Assembly: GCF_014137865.1 (NCBI RefSeq)
Contig: NZ_JACGWU010000005.1
Span: 62,001 to 126,000, forward strand
From: Alpinimonas psychrophila
GTDB lineage: Bacteria; Actinomycetota; Actinomycetes; Actinomycetales; Microbacteriaceae
DNA: 64,000 nucleotides
Direction: 5' to 3'
Part shown: positions 8,979-15,834 of the stretch, piece after piece
Layout of the letters: each line of letters begins with the position of its first letter
Position numbering within the stretch: the stretch's first letter is position 1
Notes under the pieces: model-generated
Told to the model about the DNA's origin: nothing
Database searches by the model: none
The model's input: only the letters and a program-made list of their open reading frames with translations
Made by a program: the position numbers and the translations under genes

Positions 8979-9442
8979 GGCTTGTCGCGGAAAAAGTCGG
9001 TGAGGATCTTGCCGCATGCCTCTTCCTCGACGCCGGCAATCACTTCGACTTGGTGGTTAAGCCGACGATCCCGCAGCAAGTCGTGAACCGACCCGGCCGC
9101 CCCCGCCTTGGCATCCCACGCACCGAAAACAAGCCGAGGAATGCGGGCGGCGAGAATTGCCCCGGCGCACATCACGCACGGTTCGAGGGTGACGACGAGG
9201 GTGACATCGGTGAGGCGCCAAGACCCACGTACCTCCGCGGCGGCCCGGATGGCCAGAATCTCGGCGTGAGCGGTGGGATCATTATCCCGCTCACGCTCGT
9301 TACGGCCCCTGGAGATAATGCGTCCGTCCGCGGTAACCACGAGGGCGGCCACGGGCACGTCGTTCGTCTCGAGCGCGAGCCGGGCATCCGCTAAGGCAAT
9401 GTTCATCAGCATGCGGTATTCATCAGGCACGGGCAATGTCAC
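8975..9442 (-). CDS. tadA: tRNA-specific adenosine deaminase
   Basis: A zinc deaminase converting A34 to inosine in tRNA-Arg(ACG). The motif TAHAEI supplies the zinc ligand His59 and proton shuttle Glu61, and EPCVMCAGA supplies Cys89 and Cys92. GTG 9442 gives 155 residues, the family norm, and has GGAAAGGG 6-8 nt upstream. A longer ATG start at 9571 would overlap the divergent upp gene. Its expected substrate tRNA is encoded at 27134-27206 in this window. Confidence 0.93.
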   Translation of the reverse strand: MTLPVPDEYRMLMNIALADARLALETNDVPVAALVVTADGRIISRGRNERERDNDPTAHAEILAIRAAAEVRGSWRLTDVTLVVTLEPCVMCAGAILAARIPRLVFGAWDAKAGAAGSVHDLLRDRRLNHQVEVIAGVEEEACGKILTDFFRDKP

Positions 9443-9532
9443 GGTCGTTACCCTTTCCGCGGTCGCATCGTTCGTGCCAGCGTTGATGATCCCGACAACT
9501 CTCGTCACAGCATCATTCGATAGATTAAGCCT

Positions 9533-10165
9533 ATGCGACTGCACGTAGCCAATCATCCTCTGATCACCCACAAGCTCACGGTATTGCGTGACAAGACCAC
9601 TCCGTCATCGGTGTTCAGGTCGCTTACCGAGGAGCTCGTCACGCTGTTGGCCTACGAGGCCACGCGCGAGGTGCGCGTGGAGCCCGTCACGATTGAGACG
9701 CCCGTGACCACCACGGTGGGCGTCATGCTCAGTCAGCCGCGCCCCCTCGTTGTACCCATTCTTCGCGCGGGCCTCGGAATGCTCGAGGGCATGGTCAAGC
9801 TCATCCCTTCGGCCGAAGTCGGCTTTTTGGGAATGGTGCGCGATGAGGAAACCCTCAAGCCCAGCACCTACGCCGAGCGCCTGCCCGATGACCTGAGTGG
9901 TCGCCAGTGCTTCGTGCTGGACCCCATGCTGGCCACCGGAGGATCGCTTATTGCCGCCATTGAGTTTCTCTTCAAACGCGGCGCTACCGACATTACGTGC
10001 ATCTGCTTGCTCGGTTCCCCCGAGGGTGTTGCGGCGGTCGAGGCGGCTACCGTTGATGCCAACGTCATGCTCGTGCTGGGAGCTCTCGACGAGCGCCTCA
10101 ACGAGAGTGGCTACATTGTTCCGGGCCTTGGCGATGCCGGTGATCGGCTCTACGGCACGGTCTAG
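9533..10165 (+). CDS. upp: Uracil phosphoribosyltransferase
   Basis: A 210-residue pyrimidine-salvage enzyme making UMP from uracil and PRPP. The PRPP-binding loop is [17 protein letters not shown], the N-terminal segment is [14 protein letters not shown], and the C-terminal uracil-binding region is [17 protein letters not shown]. All are standard for bacterial Upp. It is divergent from tadA with 90 bp between starts. Confidence 0.97.
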   Translation: MRLHVANHPLITHKLTVLRDKTTPSSVFRSLTEELVTLLAYEATREVRVEPVTIETPVTTTVGVMLSQPRPLVVPILRAGLGMLEGMVKLIPSAEVGFLGMVRDEETLKPSTYAERLPDDLSGRQCFVLDPMLATGGSLIAAIEFLFKRGATDITCICLLGSPEGVAAVEAATVDANVMLVLGALDERLNESGYIVPGLGDAGDRLYGTV

Positions 10166-10521
10166 CCGTCGTTTCCTAGGGGTGCGTCATTTGACACCCC
10201 CTACTCGCTCCGGTTTACTAAGGTCATGACAAAAAGCGTTTTTTCCTTGGCCTCCTGTGGAGTCTCGGAAGCATCCGGCATGATGATGCCTGGAGTTGAC
10301 GCTGCGTGTACGCGAATGTGTTGCTGTAACTAGGCACTTTTCGCCCTAGTTCTCCTTCATCTCCAGTTGCGCCTTGTTTGCAGTATCTGGTTGAGGAGAA
10401 CGCTCTGCACAATGGTGCACGCCGACCCTAACGGGTCACCATACGTTTTCTGAAACACCCGAACACTGGTTTCGCAGGCCCCGCCGCACCACGTTCGCGC
10501 ATCATCATAAGGATGAGACAC
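10166..10521. other. Gene-poor spacer between upp and the winged-helix gene
   Basis: The stretch holds a hairpin after upp (10177-10203, TAGGGGTG with CACCCCCTA, no T-run) and a candidate 35-codon leader ORF (10226-10333). A 7-bp hairpin overlaps that ORF's stop (10328-10351). A further possible stem, GACCC/GGGTC, lies near 10424-10437. No other protein-like frame is seen, so it looks like a long structured 5' leader for the downstream regulator. Confidence 0.5.
10226..10333 (+). CDS. Putative cysteine-rich leader peptide
   Basis: A 35-codon ORF from ATG 10226, preceded by AAGG, ending ACTRMCCCN then TAG. Three consecutive Cys codons (TGT TGC TGT) lie just before the stop. The hairpin AACTAGG/CCTAGTT (10328-10351) starts within the last two codons. 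This layout resembles cysteine-responsive attenuation leaders described in mycobacteria, where a polycysteine tract in a small ORF senses Cys-tRNA. The gene controlled here would be the winged-helix regulator 190 bp downstream, which has no known sulfur role, so the assignment is speculative. Confidence 0.4.
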   Translation: MTKSVFSLASCGVSEASGMMMPGVDAACTRMCCCN

Positions 10522-11154
10522 ATGGCACCCGCCACTAACGCCACACCTCCGACCGGCAAGAACCAAGCGCGCGGTTTCGCCCTCTATGTTGGCATCGATG
10601 AGGCGACCGCTGCTGCTAACGGCATCGACCTCGCCAAGATCGTCGAAGCTCTGAAGAACCTCACGACTCAGCTCGTTCCCGACGCCCAAACCTATGCCGC
10701 CGTGGCGCTTGCGCCCGAACAGGCCGGTGGACGAGACGTGGATGTCGTGCGCCTTGCTCTGCAGGAACCCTCGGCGGTGGCGCGGCATCGCGGCGATGAA
10801 TCGGCGTCGGACAAAGAGGGCAGTGGGGTCACAATCGACATCTCCCGCAAGCGCATCCTGATCGATGACGAAACTGCTCCCCTCACCTTCAAGGAGTTTG
10901 AGCTGTTGCAGTTCCTCGTGATTCACAAGGGTTTGACGGTGAGCCGGTCAGAACTCATTGCGGCACTCTGGCGGGCCGACGATGTCGATATTCCCAACGA
11001 GCGCACGATTGACGTGCACGTTCGGCGGTTGCGCGCAAAATTGGGCCGCTTCGAGGACATCGTGCGCACCGTTCGGGGCATTGGTTACCGTTACGACACT
11101 CATGCGGACGTCACCGTGTTGCACGCGAGTGCCCCCAGTCCCGACATGTTCTAG
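10522..11154 (+). CDS. Orphan winged-helix (OmpR/PhoB-type) regulator without receiver domain
   Basis: A 210-residue protein. The C-terminal Trans_reg_C winged helix (~105-195) is clear: TFKEFELLQFLVIHKG, the ALWRADD transactivation-loop region, ERTIDVHVRRLRAKLG recognition helix and VRGIGYRYD wing. The N-terminal ~95 residues (ARGFALYVGIDEATAAANGID) are not a CheY receiver: no phospho-acceptor Asp pattern is visible. The signal is therefore unknown. Start ATG 10522 has AAGGATGAG at good spacing. The last 10 codons are duplicated about 820 bp downstream, beyond a toxin-antitoxin module. Confidence 0.88.
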   Translation: MAPATNATPPTGKNQARGFALYVGIDEATAAANGIDLAKIVEALKNLTTQLVPDAQTYAAVALAPEQAGGRDVDVVRLALQEPSAVARHRGDESASDKEGSGVTIDISRKRILIDDETAPLTFKEFELLQFLVIHKGLTVSRSELIAALWRADDVDIPNERTIDVHVRRLRAKLGRFEDIVRTVRGIGYRYDTHADVTVLHASAPSPDMF

Positions 11155-11155
11155 G
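11125..11155 (+). repeat. Direct repeat copy 1 (3' end of the winged-helix gene)
   Basis: 31 bp covering the last codons and TAG of the regulator. It matches 11948-11978 at 30 of 31 positions; the single difference (T/C) is synonymous. Together the copies bracket the VapBC-like module like attachment or duplication ends. Confidence 0.9.
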
Positions 11156-11174
11156 CTGCTCGCCCGCTTTTTTC

Positions 11175-11591
11175 CTACGCCCACGGATCGATGAGATCAA
11201 GGCCGAGTCCCTCGAAATCGCTGGTGTTACGCGTGGCCAATGATGCACCCTGGGCGAGGCAAACCGCTGCGATCTGGCTGTCCGCAAAACTGAGAGTTCT
11301 TCCACGCCTTTGTTGCTCCGCAACAAGTTCCCCCCACTCGTAGGCAGCCAGGCGGTCGAAGGGCACCACGAACTGAGCAAAGTCTTCCAGGATTACGTCC
11401 ATGACGGATGCCGTCAGGTCCATTTTGCGCTGTCCGTCTGGAAGAATCGCCACGCCTCGAACGAGCTCCCCGACGATTGTGGCTGTCAGGAAAAGGTCGC
11501 GTCCAACATGGCGGTCAAACCACAACACGAATTGAGGATGCTGGCTCTTGCGAGTGAGCTCAGACACGACATTTGTATCGATAATGATCAC
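11175..11591 (-). CDS. PIN-domain toxin (VapC/FitB-like)
   Basis: A 138-residue PIN ribonuclease. The first strand is MIIIDTNVVSEL (Asp5), followed by VGELVRG (Glu42), and the third acidic site is LSFADSQIAA around residue 103. A short terminal strand (ASLATRNTSDFEG) carries the last acidic position. All catalytic acids are present, so the toxin is probably functional. It is translated after the antitoxin with an ATGA overlap. By family it cleaves structured RNA such as tRNA; the target is unknown. Confidence 0.92.
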   Translation of the reverse strand: MIIIDTNVVSELTRKSQHPQFVLWFDRHVGRDLFLTATIVGELVRGVAILPDGQRKMDLTASVMDVILEDFAQFVVPFDRLAAYEWGELVAEQQRRGRTLSFADSQIAAVCLAQGASLATRNTSDFEGLGLDLIDPWA

Positions 11592-11869
11592 AAGGATGAT
11601 TCTGGCTCGCTGAAGTCCACCCCGCTGGCCAGTTCCGTTGATCTGGGGAAAACTAATTCCTCGGTGTCTATGTGAGCGAAACGAGCTCGCATGCGAGCGC
11701 CGAGCGAAGCGAGTGCCTCTTCAGACCGCGGAGAGTTTTCGGTTCGGAGAACTGCCGCCCCCAAAATAGCTCGAACTTCCGCCTCCATGGAGCGCCCGTT
11801 TCGCCTTGCCCGCTCCTTGAGACCCAGCTTCACTTCTTCTTCTAGATTTCTCACCACGATCGATGTCAT
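11588..11869 (-). CDS. FitA/VapB-like ribbon-helix-helix antitoxin
   Basis: A 93-residue antitoxin. The N-terminal ribbon-helix-helix, TSIVVRNLEEEVKLGLKER followed by ARRNGRSMEAEVRAIL, is the FitA/Arc DNA-binding pattern. The C-terminal part (EELVFPRSTELASGVDF) is the likely toxin-wrapping tail. A perfect 18-bp palindrome lies 39 bp upstream of the start, fitting autoregulation. It forms an operon with the PIN toxin (4-nt overlap). Confidence 0.92.
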   Translation of the reverse strand: MTSIVVRNLEEEVKLGLKERARRNGRSMEAEVRAILGAAVLRTENSPRSEEALASLGARMRARFAHIDTEELVFPRSTELASGVDFSEPESSL

Positions 11870-11907
11870 TGGTCACCTTCTTCGTTTGATAGTCCCCCAA
11901 CTGCTAG

Positions 11908-11925
11908 CAAAATGATATCATTTTG
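11908..11925. promoter_or_regulatory. 18-bp perfect palindrome, putative antitoxin operator
   Basis: CAAAATGATATCATTTTG reads identically on both strands and sits just upstream of the antitoxin start in an otherwise less A+T-rich area. Ribbon-helix-helix antitoxins bind such palindromes; binding here is inference. Confidence 0.75.
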
Positions 11926-11947
11926 TCTCTACCTCCTGGGGATGCTT

Positions 11948-11978
11948 GCGAGTGCCCCCAGCCCCGACATGTTCTAGG
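11948..11978 (+). repeat. Direct repeat copy 2 (duplicated regulator 3' end)
   Basis: 31 bp matching 11125-11155 with one mismatch. It still encodes ASAPSPDMF and a TAG, in frame after an ATG at 11942. It lies upstream of the VapBC-like promoter region, so the module occupies the 792 bp between the copies. Confidence 0.9.
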
Positions 11979-12138
11979 TACGAAAACTCGGTCCGAAAAA
12001 GAAAATTCCAAATATCTCAAATTGGTAACGAAATGCACTAGCTTTCCGTTATCCGTTCGTTATATTCTTATCAAGCACCGATCATTTGCTGTGGTGATCG
12101 AATGTTGAATGTGATTGCAAGACACTCTTGGTGAATAA

Positions 12139-12180
12139 GATAAAGGGCCTACCAGTTGCCTCACTGGTTGGCCCTTTATC
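12139..12180 (+). terminator. Strong two-part hairpin before the photolyase gene
   Basis: An outer 11-bp perfect stem GATAAAGGGCC/GGCCCTTTATC encloses an inner 6-bp stem ACCAGT/ACTGGT. It is followed by TTTG and lies 22 bp upstream of the phr start. It is probably the terminator of transcripts coming from the winged-helix gene; it could also be a leader hairpin of phr. The region 11979-12138 is A+T-rich and holds no gene. Confidence 0.7.
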
Positions 12181-12202
12181 TTTGCCCTGAGTAGGGATTT
12201 TT

Positions 12203-13645
12203 ATGAATACCAGCATTGTGTGGCTCCGCGACGACCTGCGTGTTTCTGATAACCCCGCCCTCCTCGCGGGGGCTGAGACATCCGACAATCTCGTCGTCGT
12301 TTATGTTCTTGACCAGGAGAGCCCCGGCATCCGCCCCCTGGGTGGCGCGACAAAGTGGTGGCTGCATCACAGCCTCGAAGCCCTCGCCGACAAACTCCAG
12401 CGGCTTGGCGGCCGCCTTATCCTGCGCCACGGCCCGGCCCACGACGTCCTCCGCGAGCTGATCGCCGAGACGAGTGCTCACGCCATCTTCTGGAACCGTC
12501 GCTACGGCGGTGCCGAGCGTGAACTGGATGCCACCATCAAGAGTTTTGCCCGCGCATCCGGGCTGAAAGCACAAAGTTTTCAGGCGAGCGTTCTCTTTGA
12601 ACCCTGGACCGTGCGCACCGGAGGTGGCACTCCCTATACGGTCTTCACGCCGTTTTGGAAGTCCTGCATTAATAACCATGACATTCCCCGGATGCCGTTA
12701 GACGCACCGCCGGTCCTTCCGCATTCACCCCTCATCACGCGAGCTCACGGCGGCCAAGAGGCCGAACCACTCGCCAGTGACGACCTTGCCTCGTGGCACC
12801 TGTTGCCCACTGCCCCGGACTGGTCTGCGGGACTCGCCCATCGTTGGACTATCGGCGAAAACGCCGCGCACGAGCGCCTCGAGGACTTCATCGACACGCG
12901 CCTCCCCCAATACGCCGACGGCCGCGATGCCCCCGCACGTTTGGTGACCAGCGAACTCTCGCCCCACTTGCGTTTTGGCGAAATTAGTCCTTTTCAGGTG
13001 TGGCACCGAGTCGAAGCAGCCAAGGCGCATGGGGATGCCGTCGTGCTCAAGAATGCGATTAAATTCATGGCAGAGGTCGGATGGCGTGAGTTCAGCTACC
13101 ACCTGCTGTATCACTGGCCCGATCTTGCCACGGTGAACTTTGACTCTCGGTTTGATGCTTTTCCGTGGGGAGAGGCCAACCCCGAAGCACTCGCAGCCTG
13201 GCAGCAGGGCCGCACAGGGATTCCTCTGGTCGACGCCGGCATGCGCGAGCTCTGGCAAAGCGGCACCATGCACAACCGCGTTCGCATGGTCGCCGCGTCG
13301 TTCCTCATCAAGAACTTGCTCATCGACTGGCGCGTGGGCGAACAGTGGTTTTGGGATACCCTGGTCGACGCTGATCCGGCGAGCAACGCCGCGAGTTGGC
13401 AGTGGGTTGCCGGCAGTGGGGCGGATGCGGCACCGTACTTTCGAGTCTTCAACCCTGTACTGCAGGCCGATAAATTCGACCCGCAGCACGAGTACCTCCA
13501 CCGCTACTTAGGCGAGTATGAGCATCCGCTGGTCAGCGACTACCCGTTGCCCATCATCGACCTTGTCGAATCACGAAACCGGGCGTTGGCGGCCTTTGCG
13601 CAGCTGCAAGGCATCCCGCGCGCCATCAGGCCACCTTCGCCCTAG
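12203..13645 (+). CDS. phr: Deoxyribodipyrimidine photolyase (class I)
   Basis: A 480-residue blue-light DNA-repair flavoprotein. The N-terminal photolyase domain opens SIVWLRDDLRVSDNPAL. The FAD-binding C-terminal domain contains TSELSPHLRFGEISPFQVWH, WREFSYHLLYHWPDL, TGIPLVDAGMRELWQSGTMH, NRVRMVAASFL and WQWVAGSGADAAPYFRVFNP, the standard CPD photolyase blocks. The length is typical. A strong hairpin precedes the gene and AGTAGGGA serves as ribosome-binding site. Confidence 0.96.
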   Translation: MNTSIVWLRDDLRVSDNPALLAGAETSDNLVVVYVLDQESPGIRPLGGATKWWLHHSLEALADKLQRLGGRLILRHGPAHDVLRELIAETSAHAIFWNRRYGGAERELDATIKSFARASGLKAQSFQASVLFEPWTVRTGGGTPYTVFTPFWKSCINNHDIPRMPLDAPPVLPHSPLITRAHGGQEAEPLASDDLASWHLLPTAPDWSAGLAHRWTIGENAAHERLEDFIDTRLPQYADGRDAPARLVTSELSPHLRFGEISPFQVWHRVEAAKAHGDAVVLKNAIKFMAEVGWREFSYHLLYHWPDLATVNFDSRFDAFPWGEANPEALAAWQQGRTGIPLVDAGMRELWQSGTMHNRVRMVAASFLIKNLLIDWRVGEQWFWDTLVDADPASNAASWQWVAGSGADAAPYFRVFNPVLQADKFDPQHEYLHRYLGEYEHPLVSDYPLPIIDLVESRNRALAAFAQLQGIPRAIRPPSP

Positions 13646-13652
13646 CGAGAAA

Positions 13653-14015
13653 CTACTGAACGATGGCGAGACCTGTGGCGCTGGATGCCGCGGCGACACT
13701 TCCGGCATTGACCATGTCGGTAAAGCCGAGGCTCTTCATTTGCGTGATGGCTTGGCCGGCACGATTACCCGACTTGCAATAGACAACGTAGGTTCCCGCT
13801 GTCGGAAGCTTCGAGACCGTAGCCGCGAAGGTCGTCGACTCCACGTCAATGTTCACGGCACCCTCCAAGTGGCCTCCGGCGAATTCGGCGGGCGTGCGTA
13901 CGTCAATGATGACAGTGCCCTGACTCACAACGATGGGGGCAGCGGCGGGGGCACACGCGGTCAGAACAAAAACGGTGGCGAGGGCAAGGGCGGCGAAAGC
14001 AAAAATCTTCTTCAT
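13653..14015 (-). CDS. Rhodanese-domain lipoprotein
   Basis: A 120-residue secreted lipoprotein. The signal peptide MKKIFAFAALALATVFVLTAC has lipobox LTAC (Cys21). The rhodanese domain runs from VIIDVRTPAEFAGGHLEGAV to the active loop VVYCKSGNRAGQAI, with the catalytic Cys in YCKSGNRA. It would handle persulfide or sulfane sulfur at the outer face of the membrane. The start at 14015 is chosen for its signal peptide. A perfect 30-bp palindrome lies 10 bp upstream of the start. Confidence 0.9.
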   Translation of the reverse strand: MKKIFAFAALALATVFVLTACAPAAAPIVVSQGTVIIDVRTPAEFAGGHLEGAVNIDVESTTFAATVSKLPTAGTYVVYCKSGNRAGQAITQMKSLGFTDMVNAGSVAAASSATGLAIVQ

Positions 14016-14024
14016 GCGCTCACT

Positions 14025-14054
14025 GTAGCAGATACCCCATGGGGTATCTGCTAC
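14025..14054. promoter_or_regulatory. 30-bp perfect palindrome, CsoR/CstR-type operator candidate
   Basis: Each 15-base half is GTAGCAGATACCCCA and its exact complement; the core ATACCCCATGGGGTAT resembles operators of the CsoR/RcnR/CstR family (copper or persulfide sensors). It lies immediately upstream of the rhodanese lipoprotein gene, consistent with persulfide-responsive repression. No CsoR-like gene is in the window, so a trans-acting factor would be elsewhere. Confidence 0.65.
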
Positions 14055-14062
14055 CCGCAAAG

Positions 14063-14908
14063 CTACGCCTCGCGCGTGATCTCCACCCGAACAAAGACTC
14101 CCGAAGCACTCGCCCCCGCGTACACGCCGCGCAACGGCGAAACGTCACGATAATCGCGACCATGCGCAATGAGAACATGGCGTTCGCCAATGGCAATCAT
14201 GTTAGTCGGGTCATAGCCAAACCAGTCGCCGGTGAACCACTCTACCCACGCGTGCGACTCCCCCACGATGGTTTCCCCCAACGGGGCATCGGGCCGGGGA
14301 TGAAGGTAACCCGAAACGTAGCGCGCCGGGATGCCGACGGACCGCAGAGCACCGAGTGTCACGTGGGCAATATCTTGACACACCCCCTGACCGGCCTCCC
14401 ACGCATCGGCGCCGGTGGAATGAACCCCCGTGACGCCCTGCATGTAGGTGATGTGCTCGTGCACCGCTTGACAGACGGCCATGGCGGTTTCGGCCGGGGA
14501 GAGCCCTCTGCCCACAATCGATTCGGCGAGCGCCACAACCTCGACCGGCGGCTCCGTCATCCGCGTGTGATGCAAAAACTCCACAAACTGGGTTGTCGTT
14601 TGCGCCGTGTTGGTGAGCTGATCCCAAGAAATATCCGGGGTTTCCCGCACCACGGGGCGCACCTCAACCACGCTCGTGGCCGTCACCGATAACTCGGTGT
14701 GCGGGGTGAGCACTTCGAACGTGGAGACCCGCGTTCCCCAATAATCGACATAACTGTTTTGGGTCGCCGACGGCAAAATGTCGAGGGTGGCGGAGAAGAC
14801 AAACTGGTCGCCGCCCGAAAAGGGAAGCATGCGTGCTTCGTTGTAGGACGCCGTAGCCGGGCTCTTGTAGGAGAACCCCGTGCGGTGCACAATGCGCAAG
14901 CGGCTCAT
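14063..14908 (-). CDS. Transglutaminase-like protein (ATP-grasp/alpha-E cluster)
   Basis: A 281-residue protein. The N-terminal beta domain (residues ~1-90, IVHRTGFSYKSPATASYNEA) is the bacterial transglutaminase N domain. The core has catalytic Cys in GQGVCQDIAHV, His in GESHAWVEWF and Asp in FGYDPTN. In this conserved three-gene cluster it accompanies a circularly permuted ATP-grasp and an alpha-E protein, a set proposed to make and process a peptide or amide-linked product; the product is unknown. It overlaps the upstream alpha-E gene by 4 nt. Confidence 0.92.
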   Translation of the reverse strand: MSRLRIVHRTGFSYKSPATASYNEARMLPFSGGDQFVFSATLDILPSATQNSYVDYWGTRVSTFEVLTPHTELSVTATSVVEVRPVVRETPDISWDQLTNTAQTTTQFVEFLHHTRMTEPPVEVVALAESIVGRGLSPAETAMAVCQAVHEHITYMQGVTGVHSTGADAWEAGQGVCQDIAHVTLGALRSVGIPARYVSGYLHPRPDAPLGETIVGESHAWVEWFTGDWFGYDPTNMIAIGERHVLIAHGRDYRDVSPLRGVYAGASASGVFVRVEITREA

Positions 14909-15834
14909 GAGTTCTCCCCGATCCAGACGGGGACAGCGCTGGTGGGAAAATACCGTAACCGAATAGCGTCGCTCGCGGCACTGGTGACCGACTGCACATT
15001 TTCCATATGGCCGGGTAGGTCATCCATCAGTTCAATGATCGGGCGGTATTCCAATTCGCTGCGAATCTGGCCCAGCAGGCGCTGCGCGTGATCGGCAACG
15101 CCGGCACGGCCGCTGCGGGGATCAATGTCCCGCAGGCAGTCTTCCGCCCGCTTCACGGAGGCGAGAATCGACCGTGGAAACAGGCGATCGGTAAGCAAGA
15201 ACTCGGCTGCGTTACGTGCCGAAGGGACCCCCCGGTAGGTGCGCAGATACGCTTCAAAAGCCCCACAGCTGCGCAGAATAGTGGTCCACGAGGGACCGCT
15301 GGCGTCTGTGAGCTGACGGGTTGCCAACAATCGGGCCGTCATGTCGGCGCGTTCGATGGCCCGACCGAGCGAGAAAAACTGCCATGCTTCATCGTGGCTC
15401 GTCCCCGAATCGACGATGCCAATAGACAGTGCCGCCCGCTCCCGCACCCACCGAAAGAACTCGTGGGTCTTGTCGATTCCGACTTTCTTGGGCATGCGCG
15501 CATTGTTGGAGTTCAGACACTCCCACAGCTCGGTGGAAATAATTTCGCGAGCCCGCCGAGCATTCTCGCGTGCGGCATCCACGGCGTAGGCAATGGAAGC
15601 GGGGTGGGTGCGGTCAATGGCCAGAATGGCAATAACGTCTTCGCGCGTCACCAGCTGATTTTCGGGCATGTCGGTCCCCATGACCGACAAGAGCGATCGG
15701 CAGGCCGTATCTTCGTCAATCCACGGGTCCTCGAGCAGCAACTGAAGGTGAACATCCAGGATGCGCGACGTCCCGTCGCTGCGCTCAACATAGCGACCGA
15801 TCCAGAAAAGTGACTCGGCAATTCTGCTCAGCAT
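14905..15834 (-). CDS. Alpha-E domain protein
   Basis: A 309-residue all-helical protein starting MLSRIAESLFWIGRYVERSD, the hallmark of the alpha-E family. Further family blocks are FFSLGRAIERADMTARLL and the helical C-terminal bundle. No catalytic residues are known. It is almost always encoded with the permuted ATP-grasp and transglutaminase genes, as here, with short overlaps on both sides (translational coupling). Confidence 0.92.
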   Translation of the reverse strand: MLSRIAESLFWIGRYVERSDGTSRILDVHLQLLLEDPWIDEDTACRSLLSVMGTDMPENQLVTREDVIAILAIDRTHPASIAYAVDAARENARRAREIISTELWECLNSNNARMPKKVGIDKTHEFFRWVRERAALSIGIVDSGTSHDEAWQFFSLGRAIERADMTARLLATRQLTDASGPSWTTILRSCGAFEAYLRTYRGVPSARNAAEFLLTDRLFPRSILASVKRAEDCLRDIDPRSGRAGVADHAQRLLGQIRSELEYRPIIELMDDLPGHMENVQSVTSAASDAIRLRYFPTSAVPVWIGENS

